DNA from: Streptomyces sp. NBC_01429
Lineage (GTDB): Bacteria; Actinomycetota; Actinomycetes; Streptomycetales; Streptomycetaceae
DNA length: 64,000 bases
Direction: 5' to 3'
Assembly: GCF_036231945.1 (NCBI RefSeq)
Contig: NZ_CP109599.1
Location: 2,202,501 to 2,266,500 of the forward strand
Below the pieces are notes generated by a model. It worked only from the letters and a program-made list of their open reading frames with translations. It made no database searches and was not told where the DNA came from. Below, piece by piece: positions 17,656 through 26,153 of the stretch; positions within the stretch are counted from its first letter, which is position 1, and each line of letters begins with the position of its first letter. The position numbers and the translations under genes were made by a program.

Positions 17656-18870
17656 TCACCCCCCGGCCCGCCGCTGGACGGCCTCGATGACCCGGTCCGC
17701 CCCGTCCTCGGTCTCCATGTGTCGCGCCGCTCGCGCGGCGGCCCGTGTGTACGCGACCTCCCGCACGACCCGGTCGAGGGAGTCGGCGAGCCGTTCGGCG
17801 GTGAGGGACCGGAAGGGGATCGGGTCGGTGGCGGCGCCGAGGGCGGCGAGCCGTCCCGCCCAGAACGGCTGGTCGGCCGTCACGGGAACGGTGACCGCGG
17901 GCACTGCGGCGCGCAACGCGGCGGCCGAGGTACCGGCCCCGGCGTGGTGGACCACCGCGGCCAGCCGGGGGAACAACGGGGCGTGCGGTACGTCCCCGAT
18001 GGTGAGGATGTCGTCGCTGTCGGCCGCGAGCCCCGCATTGCCGGCCTGGAGGATGCCGCGCAGCCCGGCGCGGCGCAGGGCTCGCACGGCGATCTCGCTC
18101 AGCCGTTCCCCGTCCCCGGCCGCCATGCTCCCGAAGCTGACGAGGACGGGCCGGGGCCCGGCACGGAGGAAGTCCTCCAGTTCCGCGGGCAGTTGTACGG
18201 TGGCGTCGAGGTGCGGCCACCAGTTCCCCACGACCTCCAGTCCGGAACGCCAGTCGGAGGGGCGCGGCACCAGCACCGTGCTGAAGCCGTGCAGGATGGG
18301 CCAGTTCGCCCGTTCCCGCCGTCGGCGCGTCACGGAGGCGGAGGCCGGGGGCAGCTGGAGGCGGCGACGCAGTCCCGCGACCGCCGGAGCGTAGACGCGG
18401 TCGGCCATGCCGAGAGCGAAACGTCCGGCAACGCGGTTGACGGGCCCGCCCAGTGAGCGGGAGCCGGTCACGACGGGCGGGAAGTCGCCGGTCGGCGCGG
18501 TGGGTTGGAGATATACGCCGAGGCACGGTGTGCCGGTGGCCTCGGCGAGGTGCCAGCCGAGCGGGGCCGTGGTGGTCGAGAGCAGGAGCAGGTCCGTGCC
18601 GTCGGCCATCGCGTCGGCGAACCCCTGGCCCAGCTCGGTGATGAACGCGGCGGCTGTGCACATCAGTTCCCGACCTCCCGTACCGCCGCCGCGCAGTCGC
18701 GGGTCGGCGGGAAGAGCGCGGAATTCCAGTCCGGCGTCGCGGACGAGGGGGGCGAAGGTGTCCGTGGTGGCGAGGGCGACGTCGTACCCGGCCCGGCGCA
18801 GTGCGGCACCCAGGCCCGTGTAGGGCGCGATGTCGCCGCGCGATCCGGCCGCGGCGATCAGAATCCCCAT
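17656..18870 (-). CDS. macrolide-type UDP-sugar glycosyltransferase (YjiC/MGT family, GT1)
   Basis: 404 residues. N-terminal MGILIAAAGSRGDIAPY is the acceptor-domain start of GT28/MGT enzymes, and the C-terminal donor domain has VVHHAGAGTSAAALRA and PVTADQPFWAGRLAALG, the nucleotide-sugar signature. It transfers a sugar to a small hydrophobic acceptor, as in inactivation of macrolides or decoration of secondary metabolites. The ATG at 18870 has GGGAGG upstream and lies inside the end of the MerR gene, overlapping by 13 bases. Expression should therefore follow the TipA-like regulator. Confidence 0.88.
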   Translation of the reverse strand: MGILIAAAGSRGDIAPYTGLGAALRRAGYDVALATTDTFAPLVRDAGLEFRALPADPRLRGGGTGGRELMCTAAAFITELGQGFADAMADGTDLLLLSTTTAPLGWHLAEATGTPCLGVYLQPTAPTGDFPPVVTGSRSLGGPVNRVAGRFALGMADRVYAPAVAGLRRRLQLPPASASVTRRRRERANWPILHGFSTVLVPRPSDWRSGLEVVGNWWPHLDATVQLPAELEDFLRAGPRPVLVSFGSMAAGDGERLSEIAVRALRRAGLRGILQAGNAGLAADSDDILTIGDVPHAPLFPRLAAVVHHAGAGTSAAALRAAVPAVTVPVTADQPFWAGRLAALGAATDPIPFRSLTAERLADSLDRVVREVAYTRAAARAARHMETEDGADRVIEAVQRRAGG

Positions 18871-19667
18871 CGGTCCTCCCGGGATTCGGTACGGCCGCCC
18901 GGGTGGCGGGCGGCGTTGGCGTGCACCGCCTTGCACACGTAACCGGCCAGGCCCGGCCGTTGCCGCGACAGCGGGACGACCAGGGCGAAGGCGCGCGGAT
19001 CGACGAGGAAGTCGTCCGCGATGCGGCGGTGCATGTCGGGCGGGCAGCTGGTGAACCAGCGCGAGATGTGCAGGCGATGCTCCTCGGCGAGGTCCATGGC
19101 CCGCTCGCCGTCGCTCGGTTCACCGTCGTCGAAGGCCGCGAGCAGCTCTGCGCGCCAGGCGGTGGCCTCGCCCATCAGCTGCCGCCAGTCCTCCTTGGTG
19201 TGGGCGGCCGCGCGCGCCATCGACTCGCGCTGTCCCTCCGTGTGCGCCCACTTCAGCTCCGCCCGCGTCGCGTAGCTCAGGTCGAACTCGATCTCGCCGA
19301 AGACCTCGAAGCGTTCCTGAGGAGTCAGGGACACCCCGGTCTGCTGGACCTCGATGGCGCGCTCCGCGACCTCGGCGAGCTGCCGCAGTCTGTCGATCTC
19401 CTCGCTCAGCCGCCGCTGCCGGGAGCGCAGCTGCTCCAGGGCGTTCGCCTGCGGATCCTTGAGGATCGCGGCGATCTCGCCGAGGGAGAACCCCAGCTCG
19501 CGGTAGAAGAGGATCTGCTGGAGAAGGGCCAGGTCGGCGTCGTTGTAGAGCCGGTAGCCGGCGCGGCTGCGGCCACTGGGCGAGAGCAGTCCCGCCTTGT
19601 CGTAGTGGTGCAGCGTACGCACCGTCACCCCGGCGAAAGCCGAGACCTGCCCCACGGAGTAACTCAT
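18858..19667 (-). CDS. MerR-family regulator with TipAS-like drug-binding domain
   Basis: 269 residues. The N-terminal MerR helix-turn-helix and wing (SVGQVSAFAGVTVRTLHHYD ... GYRLYNDADL) is followed by a coiled coil (about 75-115) and a C-terminal domain resembling TipAS, the thiopeptide-binding domain of S. lividans TipA (EDWRQLMGEA, WFTSCPP, DFLVDPRF-like segments). TipA proteins bind antibiotics and activate their own promoter. Here the gene overlaps a glycosyltransferase start by 13 bases, so drug sensing would drive a drug-modifying enzyme. The promoter region upstream has a matching inverted repeat. Confidence 0.88.
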   Translation of the reverse strand: MSYSVGQVSAFAGVTVRTLHHYDKAGLLSPSGRSRAGYRLYNDADLALLQQILFYRELGFSLGEIAAILKDPQANALEQLRSRQRRLSEEIDRLRQLAEVAERAIEVQQTGVSLTPQERFEVFGEIEFDLSYATRAELKWAHTEGQRESMARAAAHTKEDWRQLMGEATAWRAELLAAFDDGEPSDGERAMDLAEEHRLHISRWFTSCPPDMHRRIADDFLVDPRAFALVVPLSRQRPGLAGYVCKAVHANAARHPGGRTESREDRWGF

Positions 19668-19691
19668 TCACCTGCCCCTTCGTCGGCCTAC

Positions 19692-19722
19692 AGCCTCAAG
19701 CCTGACGTGAGGGGAGGGTCAA
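19692..19722 (-). promoter_or_regulatory. MerR-type promoter with CCTCA/TGAGG inverted repeat
   Basis: Read on the reverse strand, TTGACC at 19722-19717 and GAGGCT at 19697-19692 are 19 bases apart, the long spacer used by MerR regulators. The spacer contains CCTCACGTCAGGCTTGAGG (19712-19694), whose first half is shared with the tipA promoter as I recall it. It lies 25 bases before the regulator start. Confidence 0.55.
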
Positions 19723-19833
19723 GGGGACCCGCGAGCAGATCTGTGCCGCACGTCGCGCGCGACGGGACAACGGACACACGACTCACCGATACCCCCGACA
19801 CCACACCCCATGCGGCCCCCGTTGGGCAGGCGC

Positions 19834-21111
19834 TCAAGTACCGACCTGGGCTCCGAGCCCTCGCTGAGGCCCGTCCTGAGGCCCGTCCTGAGGCCCGTCC
19901 TGAGGCGCGCACTCCCGGCGCGGAAGCAGCAGCGGAGTGGCCAGGAGGAGGACTCCTGCGGCCGCGATCGCCAGGCGAGGGCTGGTGACGGCCGCCAGCA
20001 GACCCCACCCGGCGGTCATGGCCGCGATGGCGAGGCTGCTGCTGACCGACCACGCGGACAGGGTGCGGGCAACGCTGTCGGGGTCGGTGTGGTCGAGCCG
20101 GTAGGTGGCCAGCACCGGGTTGAACACACCGCAGCAGGTCACCAGGCCGAATTGGACGGCGATGATGAGGACGATCCCGGGCACACCGGACTGGACGAAC
20201 GCCAGCCCGAGCGGCCAGCACGCGCGCAGCGCCCCGGCGGTGCGCATCACCTGACGCTGCCCGAACCGCGCCACGAGCCGGGGCGCCAGGCGTGAGCCGA
20301 CGAGGCCGCCGACGCAGGGGAGCGCGAACACGAGACCGTACTGCCACGGCGCGAACCCAAGGCTGTCCAGCAGCAGTACGGCGAGGAGCGGCCCGGAGGC
20401 CATGATCAGGCCGTTGACCACGATCGCGTTGAAGAACAGCGGGCGCAGCACGGGGTGGGCGAGGATGCGGCGCCAGCCTTCGAGCAGGTCACCCGCTCGC
20501 AGCCGCGGCGCACCGGTCCGCGCGGGGCGCGGCTCGCTGCCGCCGATGGCGCGGATGCCCAGGGCCGAGAGCAGATAGCTGACCGCGTCGGCGACGACGG
20601 TCACCACCGGTCCGAACAGCCCGATCGCGGCCCCGCCGAGCGGTGGTCCGATCATGGTCGCGGTCCATGTCGTGGACTCGAACCGGCCGTTCGCGACGAG
20701 CAGGTCCCGCGGCGGCACGAGCGTCTTCAGATACGCGCCACTGGCCGCCTTGAAGCCGATATCGGCCGCGGCGACGACGACAGAGACAACCAGGAGCTGG
20801 GCGAAGCCGAGCCGGCCGAACGCGAACGCGGCGGGGATGGTCATCAGCGCCCCGAACCGGGCCAGGTCCATCGCGATCATGACCGGCCGCTTGCGGCGGA
20901 ACTCCACCCACGGACCGAGCGGCACCGCCAGCAGCGCCCCCACCACCCGCCCCGTGGCGGCCAGCGCCGCGACCTGGGCCGGCCCGGAGTGCAGGACAAG
21001 CACCGCGATCAGGGGAAACGCGCCGAACCCGAGCCCCGTGCCGTACGAACTGACCGCGAACGCCGCCCACAACCACCCGAACCGCCTCCCCAGCGCCCGC
21101 CTCCCCGCCAT
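19834..21111 (-). CDS. MFS transporter, probable drug exporter
   Basis: 425 residues, about 12 transmembrane segments, with the loop GPWVEFRRKRPVMI between helices 2 and 3, the usual MFS motif A position. It resembles the DHA3/enterobactin-exporter type (MFS_3). ATG at 21111 with AGGGGG eight bases upstream; a GTG two codons earlier is possible. The C-terminal tail repeats the four residues PQDG three times, from a 12-bp tandem repeat at about 19863-19902. It follows the MerR-glycosyltransferase pair and is divergent from the LysR gene that may regulate it. Confidence 0.87.
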   Translation of the reverse strand: MAGRRALGRRFGWLWAAFAVSSYGTGLGFGAFPLIAVLVLHSGPAQVAALAATGRVVGALLAVPLGPWVEFRRKRPVMIAMDLARFGALMTIPAAFAFGRLGFAQLLVVSVVVAAADIGFKAASGAYLKTLVPPRDLLVANGRFESTTWTATMIGPPLGGAAIGLFGPVVTVVADAVSYLLSALGIRAIGGSEPRPARTGAPRLRAGDLLEGWRRILAHPVLRPLFFNAIVVNGLIMASGPLLAVLLLDSLGFAPWQYGLVFALPCVGGLVGSRLAPRLVARFGQRQVMRTAGALRACWPLGLAFVQSGVPGIVLIIAVQFGLVTCCGVFNPVLATYRLDHTDPDSVARTLSAWSVSSSLAIAAMTAGWGLLAAVTSPRLAIAAAGVLLLATPLLLPRRECAPQDGPQDGPQDGPQRGLGAQVGT

Positions 21112-21226
21112 TCCCACAGCCCCCTCGCCGATCCGAACGACCACACCCCGACCAGCAGCATCAAAGCGAGTAGCGGACCGCGAGATCAAACAACCGGTCC
21201 ACCACCAGAGCACAACCAATCGTTGT

Positions 21227-21244
21227 GCGGATATCGCGGATATC
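21227..21244. promoter_or_regulatory. GCGGATATC tandem repeat in the MFS/LysR divergent promoter
   Basis: GCGGATATC occurs twice in a row, ten bases before the LysR start. Each half contains GATATC, so the pair also reads as GATATC-GCG-GATATC. The position suits LysR autoregulation and control of the divergent exporter. Confidence 0.4.
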
Positions 21245-21253
21245 ATCGCCAGT

Positions 21254-22189
21254 GTGGATCTCGAAGCGGTGCGCACCTTCGTGGCCGCCGCGGACGCGGG
21301 ACGGTTCCAGGACGCCGCCGCCGAGTTGTCGGTCACGCAGCAGGCCGTCTCCAAACGCGTCGCCACGCTGGAGAAGCTCCTCGGCGTGCGGCTGTTCACC
21401 CGTACCCCGCGCGGAGCGAAGCTCACCATCGACGGGCAGGCGTTCCTGCCGCACGCCCGCGAGCTCCTACGGGCCGAGGAGCGGGCGGTCGCCTCCGTAC
21501 GCCCCGGCCGCCGCGCGCTGCGCGTCGACGTGATCGGCAGGCGGCTCGCCCCGGCCACCCTGCTGCGCGACTTCCACCGCGCACAACCCGAGATCCAGTT
21601 GGACGTCGTCACCCTCTTCGACGCCGAGGCGGCCATCGACGCCATCCGGTCCGGCACGATCGACGCGGCCTTCCGCGCCGTCGCCCTGCCCGGCCGGCAA
21701 CTGCCCGACGACATCGAGGCCGCCCGCGTCCACGACGAGCCCATCCAACTGGTGACCGGACCGCGCCACGAACTCGCCACCGCCCGCACGGTCATGCCTG
21801 CGGCACTGGCCGGTCACCGCATCTGGATGCCCGGCCTCGTCCCGGGAACCGAGTGGGCCGCCTACTACGACGCCCTCGCCGCCGCGTTCGCGCTCACCAT
21901 CGAGGTCACCGGCCCCGACTTCGGGACGGAGCCCCTGCTCGACACCATCGCCGACTCCCGGTCGCTGGCGACCCTGGTAGGCGAACAGACAAGCTTCGCC
22001 TGGCCCGCCGAACACGGCCTGCGACGCATCGCCGTGCACAACCCGACCCCGGTCTACCCGCACTCGCTGCTGTGGCACCGCGACAACGCACACCCAGCCC
22101 TGACAGCACTCCGCGCCCACCTCCGCTCCGGCCGGTTCCACCACTCCGCCCCGGAGACGTGGACGCCGACGTGGGCGGAGAGGTCGTAG
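21254..22189 (+). CDS. LysR-family transcriptional regulator
   Basis: 311 residues. N-terminal winged helix (about 3-60) with DAAAELSVTQQAVSKRVATLEKLLGVRLFTRT, the canonical LysR signature; effector-binding domain after about 90. The GTG at 21254 begins DLEAVRTFVAAADAG exactly where the family starts; no ribosome site precedes it, so it may be leaderless. It is divergent from the MFS exporter, the usual arrangement for a LysR activator and its target. Confidence 0.88.
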   Translation: MDLEAVRTFVAAADAGRFQDAAAELSVTQQAVSKRVATLEKLLGVRLFTRTPRGAKLTIDGQAFLPHARELLRAEERAVASVRPGRRALRVDVIGRRLAPATLLRDFHRAQPEIQLDVVTLFDAEAAIDAIRSGTIDAAFRAVALPGRQLPDDIEAARVHDEPIQLVTGPRHELATARTVMPAALAGHRIWMPGLVPGTEWAAYYDALAAAFALTIEVTGPDFGTEPLLDTIADSRSLATLVGEQTSFAWPAEHGLRRIAVHNPTPVYPHSLLWHRDNAHPALTALRAHLRSGRFHHSAPETWTPTWAERS

Positions 22190-22296
22190 GGGAACGAGTC
22201 GGCCCGCACCGCAGGGGCGGACCGGTCCGGGATCCTGCGGGGCGGTGGGCCGGTGAGCCCTGCGGGACAGTGGGCCCTGTGGGGTGCGCGGCAGTG

Positions 22297-22766
22297 GTGT
22301 GGGGTGGCCCGGCTCCGGTTCGGCGGCTGACGGCCGGATGCTTGCTGGGATTTATGCCCCGCTGGTCACTGTCGCGCTGCATGCTGCGGGTCAGTACCAA
22401 GGGGTAAGCGTGGTGAGCGGGGGCGTGGATGGCGGGTGGGGGCCGCCCCTCTCGGTTTGAGTTTCGCGCCTCCGGGCCGGGTGTAAAGGGCGCTCCTTCG
22501 TCGCGTCGCTGCGCGATGACCTTCGGTCACCCTTGACACCCGGCCCTGCGGCGCAAGTGCAGGTATTGGGAGGGGCGGCCCCGGGGGGAGGGGTCCCGGA
22601 GGGGCATATCTGTGCGCGGGGGCCCGATCCCGGCTGCCGGGCCGGTTCGCCCTGCGGGGCTGCGCGGCAGTGGTGTGGGGCGGCCCGGCCCCGGCTCAGC
22701 GGCTGACGGTCCGCCGTGGGCTGGGATTCATGCCCCGCTGGTCACTGTGAGGTGCGGGAGGGGTGG
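22297..22766 (+). repeat. left arm of a long imperfect inverted repeat
   Basis: About 470 bases that return in inverted order at 23036-23508 with high identity. The arm has an A-B-A layout: a unit ending in TGCCCCGCTGGTCACTGT near 22353-22371, a middle unit with a stable hairpin (22474-22546), and a second A unit ending in the same 18 bases near 22730-22748. Outward of 22297 the A unit continues in weaker form to about 22260. Confidence 0.8.
22474..22546 (+). repeat. hairpin inside the left arm
   Basis: GGGCCGGGTGTAAAGGG at 22474-22490 pairs with CCCTTGACACCCGGCCC at 22530-22546, 16 of 17 bases, around a 39-base loop that itself contains TGACC-TTC-GGTCA. Flanking GCGCC and GGCGC can extend the stem. 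Confidence 0.7.
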
Positions 22767-23035
22767 GGCGACTGGGACCGGTGTGGCGCCGAGTGGGCTC
22801 CTGAAGGGAGTCGGTGTGCCGTAGAGCGCGGTTTGTGCAGCCGAGGACACATGACGGGTTGGAGGGGACCCTCAACGCCCTGCCAATCTAGGGCATATGG
22901 GGCATCTTGGTGGGGGTGGGTGCCGAGATCCCGTGGAGTGTGACGTTGCAGCACCCAGACGGCCCTGCAATGGCTCTCACGTCGCACTCGACGGACCTCG
23001 GCCCCCGAGCGGGCATGAGATCTCTGCCAGATTCC

Positions 23036-23508
23036 GGGCACCCCACCCCACCACAGTGACCAGCGGGGCACGGATCCCAACCCACGGCGGAGGGAGAGCC
23101 GCTGAGCCGGGGCCGGGCCGCCCCACACCACTGCCGCGTGCCCCGCAGGGCGAACCGGCCCGGCAGCCAGGGTCCGGCCCGCGCAACGATCCTGCCTTCC
23201 CTGGGGAACCCTTCCCCCCGGGCCGCCCCTCCCAGTACCTGCACTTGCGCCGCAGGGCCGGGTGTCAAGGGTGGAGCGCAGCGCAATCGGCGCAGCCGAC
23301 GCGACGCAGGAGCGCCCTTTACACCCGGCCCGGAGGCGCGAAACTCAAACCGAGAGGGGCGGCCCCCACCCGCCATCAACGCCCCCGTCCACCACGCTTA
23401 CCCCTCGGTCCGAACCCGCAGCACACAACGCAACAGTGACCAGCGGGGCATGAAACCCAGCCCACAGACAGCCATCGGCCGCCAAGACCACCCGGGCCAC
23501 CCCACACA
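23036..23508 (-). repeat. right arm of the long imperfect inverted repeat
   Basis: Mirror copy of 22297-22766. ACAGTGACCAGCGGGGCA appears twice (near 23053 and 23432), the complement of the left-arm 18-mer. The middle hairpin is kept at 23255-23271/23315-23331, again with one mismatch in 17 bases, while its loop sequence has changed completely. Confidence 0.8.
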
Positions 23509-23556
23509 AAGTGTGCGCACCCACAAAGATGCCAGTGGGCTGCACGGACCGCCGGA

Positions 23557-23766
23557 TTACGGGCGCGGCTCGTTGGCGAGGGCATCGATGGCGCCGAGAG
23601 CGCCGGCGAAGGCAGTCCACGCGGGGGCGGGGAAGACGAAGGCGGGGCCTTGGGGGCGCGTGGAGTCCCGTACGGCTATCGCGCCGTCGCCGAGGCGGGC
23701 GCCTTCGACGCACTGCCCACCCTGGGCATTGCTGTAGCTCGACTTGAACCACTCGGCGCCCGTCAT
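23557..23766 (-). CDS. DUF397 protein (second copy)
   Basis: 69 residues with the DUF397 core EWFKSSYSNAQGGQCVEGARL ... AIAVRDS ... and the aromatic W-x-AF helix near the end. DUF397 proteins are small partners of XRE regulators with a DUF5753 domain in Streptomyces. The ATG shares one base with the TAA of the preceding DUF397 gene (TAATG), so the two are coupled. It is close in sequence to its neighbour and probably arose by duplication. Confidence 0.88.
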   Translation of the reverse strand: MTGAEWFKSSYSNAQGGQCVEGARLGDGAIAVRDSTRPQGPAFVFPAPAWTAFAGALGAIDALANEPRP

Positions 23767-23981
23767 TATGCGTCCAACTCCCCCACGCCGAGGGCGTGCA
23801 CGAAGGCTGTCCAGCACCCCCCGGCCAAGACGAGGGAGGGCCCCAAGGGCGCTTTGGAGTCGCGAACAGCTATAGCACCATCGGCGAGGCGAGCACCTTC
23901 AACGCAGTTGCCGCCGTGGCCGTCGCTGTAGCTCGACTTGAACCAGTCGGCACCAGTCATCGCGTCAGCCGTGTGTGTCAT
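23766..23981 (-). CDS. DUF397 protein (first copy)
   Basis: 71 residues: DWFKSSYSDGHGGNCVEGARLADGAIAVRDSK is the family signature. The ATG at 23981 lies five bases after the XRE stop; AAGGAG is eleven bases upstream inside the XRE gene. An ATG at 23960 is an alternative start. It should act with the XRE regulator, as in the WhiJ/AbaA and Scr1/Scr2 pairs, where the small protein modulates or opposes the regulator. Confidence 0.88.
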   Translation of the reverse strand: MTHTADAMTGADWFKSSYSDGHGGNCVEGARLADGAIAVRDSKAPLGPSLVLAGGCWTAFVHALGVGELDA

Positions 23982-23986
23982 CCGGA

Positions 23987-24865
23987 TCAATGCTCCTTCA
24001 TGGCCTTCTTGATCATACTCAGGGACTCCTGCGGACTCAGCGCAAGGGCCTGTAGGTCCGTGAACGCTTCCTCGTACATCTCCACATCCGCCTCATGGCG
24101 AGTCACCCAATGATCAGTCAGATTCTCCAGATAGACGATCGGCTTCAGAGCGACCTTGTCGCGGAACTGGAAGGTGACAAAGGCTCCGCTCATCCCTCGA
24201 TGCGCGCCCGCCTTGAAGGGAACCACCTGGACACGGACATTAGGCGAAGATGCGGCCTCGACAACGTGAGCAAGTTGCGCCCGCATGATCGCCGGGCCTC
24301 CCACCTGCCGGTACAGCACCGCTTCGCTCATGATGGCTGCAAATTTCAGCGGTTGATCCCGGCGCAGAACCTGCTGCCGCGTCATCCGCAAGGCCACCAT
24401 GCGATTGATCTCGTCCTCGCTGAGGCCGTCGTACGCACGCTGATGGATCACCCGCACGTATGCCTCGGTCTGGAGCAGGCCGGGAACGTACTCGGACTCA
24501 TAGTTGTGCAGAGCCGAGGCCGTGGCCTCCATCCCTAGAAACGCTTTGAAACCAGGGGTAATGACTGGGCGGTGCAGAGCCGACTGCCACCAGTCTCGCC
24601 TTGTCTTGGTGACAGCCGCGTACCCCTTCAGCAACTCGGCTGTCTCCGGTTCCACAGCGTAGATCTGGCAGAGAGCCATGATGTCGGAGGTCTCGACAGT
24701 GGCGTTCTCGCCCGTCTCCAAGCGGGTCAACTTCGATGGACTCCACAGGAGCTTCCTTACAACCTGAGTTGACGTAAGCCCTGCCTTCAGTCGTAGCTGA
24801 CGCAACTCACTGCCCAGCTGTAAACGGCACAGAGCGGGTGTTGCCGACTCAAGATCGGTGATCAT
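23987..24865 (-). CDS. XRE-family regulator with DUF5753 domain (WhiJ-like)
   Basis: 292 residues. N-terminal helix-turn-helix at about 18-72 (LGSELRQLRLKAGLTSTQVVRKL ... SKLTRLETG), then the DUF5753 domain beginning near YESEYVPGLLQTEAYVRVI and covering the rest. WhiJ-like proteins control aerial growth and antibiotic production. GGGAGGA precedes the ATG at six bases. The base composition of this gene is visibly less GC-rich than its neighbours, a common trait of this dispersed family and possible sign of transfer. Followed by two DUF397 genes; divergent from the ATPase-fold gene. Confidence 0.9.
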   Translation of the reverse strand: MITDLESATPALCRLQLGSELRQLRLKAGLTSTQVVRKLLWSPSKLTRLETGENATVETSDIMALCQIYAVEPETAELLKGYAAVTKTRRDWWQSALHRPVITPGFKAFLGMEATASALHNYESEYVPGLLQTEAYVRVIHQRAYDGLSEDEINRMVALRMTRQQVLRRDQPLKFAAIMSEAVLYRQVGGPAIMRAQLAHVVEAASSPNVRVQVVPFKAGAHRGMSGAFVTFQFRDKVALKPIVYLENLTDHWVTRHEADVEMYEEAFTDLQALALSPQESLSMIKKAMKEH

Positions 24866-24999
24866 TTGCTGTCCTCCCAGCGCATTGCCCAGTGTGTCGG
24901 CGCTTCTCCCGGCTCCGCAAGGAACTTTCTGCGCCACAGCAGCGGTTGCCGCACCCTCTCGGGTCGCCCCTCAACCAGACGAGAATTCACACGCACGCG

Positions 25000-25452
25000 A
25001 TGCCTCCCTCGACACACACCACAACACCCGCCCCACCCGCCCCCGTCGGGATACGGGACATCGCCCTCCGTCTCACCATGTCGTTCAAACCCCACGCCCG
25101 CCGCGTCGAGCACACCCGGCGCATGGCCGGCGCGCTGCTGCGGCAGGACGACGTGGCGGGAGAGGCCGTCGAGACCGTGCAGTTGCTGGTCAGCGAGATC
25201 GTCACCAACGCCGTGGTGCACGGGAGTGGCGACCGTGTCCGGTTCTCCCTCTCGTACGACCAGTGCGGCACCGTACGGATCGAGGTGGACGACCGGACGC
25301 CCGCGCACGTGGCCGTTCGGCACCCCCGGCCTGACGAGGAGAGCGGCCGGGGGATGTTCCTGGTGGACGCGCTGGCGCGGAGTTGGGGGCGGCGGGGGAC
25401 GCGTACGTGGTGCACCGTCAGCGTCGGCCCTTCACAGGAGGTGTCCGCGTGA
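25000..25452 (+). CDS. RsbW/AbaA-type ATP-binding protein (HATPase_c_2)
   Basis: About 150 residues from an ATG at 25000; an upstream in-frame extension and a later ATG at 25078 are alternatives, none with a clear ribosome site. Motifs of the GHKL ATPase fold: VQLLVSEIVTNAVVHG (N-box), VDDRTPAHV and GRGMFLVDALARSWG. Such proteins are anti-sigma-factor-like kinases, many of which sit next to WhiJ/DUF397 pairs in Streptomyces. The stop overlaps the next gene start by four bases. Confidence 0.83.
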   Translation: MPPSTHTTTPAPPAPVGIRDIALRLTMSFKPHARRVEHTRRMAGALLRQDDVAGEAVETVQLLVSEIVTNAVVHGSGDRVRFSLSYDQCGTVRIEVDDRTPAHVAVRHPRPDEESGRGMFLVDALARSWGRRGTRTWCTVSVGPSQEVSA

Positions 25453-26153
25453 CCGGTATTCGTCGTCATCCCGGAACGCACTGGCGCCGGGCGCCCATCC
25501 AGTTCGCCACGGATGCGCACACGCTCCGGCGCCTGCTCGCCGGGCTCGTCCATCGCCGCGCCGACCGCCCCCAAGCGTCGGCCCCCACCCAGGGATCGAT
25601 CCCCGCCCAGACGCCCTCCCCCGTCGCGCCCAATGCCACCGGCCAGGAGGCCGGAAGCGCAGGCAGCGACAGGGAGTCCGTACGGGACGGTCAGCACAGC
25701 CAGCACGCGCGAAACGCACAAGCCGCGCGAGACACGCGAGACACGCGAGACACGCGAGACGCGCCGGACGACGCCCGGCCCATCGACTTCGTCACGATCT
25801 CCCAGACGGTCTCCGCCGCCCTCGAACTGCGGCCGGTGCTGCCCGAGCGCGCCTGGGTGGACACCACTACGTTGCAGCTCAGAGGCCATCTGGAACTACT
25901 GCTGCGGGACTATGACGCCGACACGGACACCAACACCGCCACCCACGCCCAGGAGTGCCTGGCCCTCCACCGCGACGCCTACCGGCTCCTCACCCTGTGC
26001 AGGTCATGGAACGAGGCCCGGATGACCACCCCACCCCTCCACGCGTACGAGCTGATGCGCGCCCTGGCCGTCACCACCCGCGACTTCGCCGTGTTCCTTC
26101 CGCGCCAGCAGACGCCTCCTACGCACCCCAGGACACAGGGACCGCCTCCGTGA
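25449..26153 (+). CDS. DUF6415-like hypothetical protein
   Basis: 234 residues from GTG 25449, with AGGAGG eight bases upstream and a 4-bp overlap with the ATPase-fold gene. An Arg/Pro-rich N-terminal half, in which the three residues DTR repeat from a 9-bp tandem repeat near 25728-25760, leads to a helical domain (IDFVTISQTVSAALELRPVLPERA ... LRGHLELLLRD), which resembles the proteins named DUF6415 in Streptomyces. No catalytic motif is seen. Coupling suggests it works with the ATP-binding protein. Confidence 0.6.
   Translation: MTGIRRHPGTHWRRAPIQFATDAHTLRRLLAGLVHRRADRPQASAPTQGSIPAQTPSPVAPNATGQEAGSAGSDRESVRDGQHSQHARNAQAARDTRDTRDTRDAPDDARPIDFVTISQTVSAALELRPVLPERAWVDTTTLQLRGHLELLLRDYDADTDTNTATHAQECLALHRDAYRLLTLCRSWNEARMTTPPLHAYELMRALAVTTRDFAVFLPRQQTPPTHPRTQGPPP

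Larger units (their letters stand above)
22190..23556. other. gene-free 1.4-kb region occupied by a long inverted repeat
   Basis: No frame here shows family motifs, a good ribosome site or consistent coding character. The short frames on both strands come from copies of one repeat, which explains why several read alike. The content is the inverted repeat described separately (arms 22297-22766 and 23036-23508) and a 270-base unique spacer. Confidence 0.7.

Noticed and set aside
22297-23508. Insertion sequence or integron
   Set aside because: No transposase or integrase remnant and no target duplication could be seen at either end of the inverted repeat.
22612-23752. Several short frames of 62 to 199 codons in the 22.3-23.7 kb region, some similar to each other
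   Set aside because: Their similarity comes from the repeat copies, frames change between copies, and none has a motif or a good ribosome site.
23557-24865. Classical toxin-antitoxin pair
   Set aside because: XRE-DUF5753 with DUF397 is a developmental-regulator arrangement in Streptomyces; a toxin activity cannot be read from the sequence, so only the regulator reading was kept.
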